The notes under the pieces are model-generated. The model had not been told where the DNA came from and did no database searches. It worked only from the letters and a program-made list of their open reading frames with translations. From assembly GCA_040512755.1 (NCBI GenBank), contig JBEVEP010000127.1:1-6085 (forward strand): 6,085 nt of DNA, in the 5' to 3' direction. Shown here one piece after another: positions 6,051 to 6,085 of the stretch. How positions within the stretch are numbered: position 1 is the stretch's first letter; every line of letters starts with the position of its first letter. Source of the DNA: JBEVEP01 sp040512755. Its GTDB lineage: Bacteria > Pseudomonadota > Alphaproteobacteria > Rhizobiales > Rhizobiaceae. Position numbers and translations under genes: made by a program.

Positions 6051-6085
6051 AAGAAGTGCTGGCCCAATCATCCGAGTCGTTCAGT

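Overview
The window looks like chromosomal DNA of an alphaproteobacterium of the Rhizobiales, most likely Mesorhizobium or a close relative. The reasons are the high G+C of the core genes, strong G/C preference at third codon positions, the type of penicillin-binding protein, and an intergenic palindromic element of a kind familiar from rhizobial genomes. The genus is an inference from protein and repeat style, not from a marker gene.

Layout. Positions 1-235 (minus) hold the N-terminal 78 codons of a major facilitator superfamily transporter that runs off the left edge. Positions 463-1320 (minus) encode an HNH-type nuclease-like protein of 285 aa in noticeably lower-G+C DNA. It is bracketed by two imperfect 38-bp direct repeats (299-336 and 1370-1407). 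Positions 1414-1959 (minus) encode a DUF1801 protein. A non-coding stretch of about 420 bp (1960-2378) separates this minus-strand block from the plus-strand block and should carry the divergent promoters. Positions 2379-4535 (plus) encode a compact class A penicillin-binding protein (718 aa) with intact glycosyltransferase and transpeptidase motifs. Positions 4670-5254 and 5247-5819 (plus) encode two small single-pass membrane proteins, DUF1214 and DUF1254, with an 8-bp overlap and probable translational coupling. A MITE-like palindromic element (about 5819-6050) with perfect 29-bp inverted arms starts at the stop codon of the DUF1254 gene. The last 35 bases show nothing assignable.

How the parts fit. 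The right half is an envelope-related neighbourhood: a peptidoglycan synthase followed by a membrane-anchored DUF1214/DUF1254 pair. The left half (transporter, nuclease-like gene, DUF1801) shows no common pathway and reads as an accessory or variable stretch. The most unusual observation is the pair of direct repeats around the low-G+C nuclease-like gene. They could be the footprint of an inserted cargo gene, or a shared upstream element of the two minus-strand genes they precede. I see no clear previously undescribed multi-gene system.
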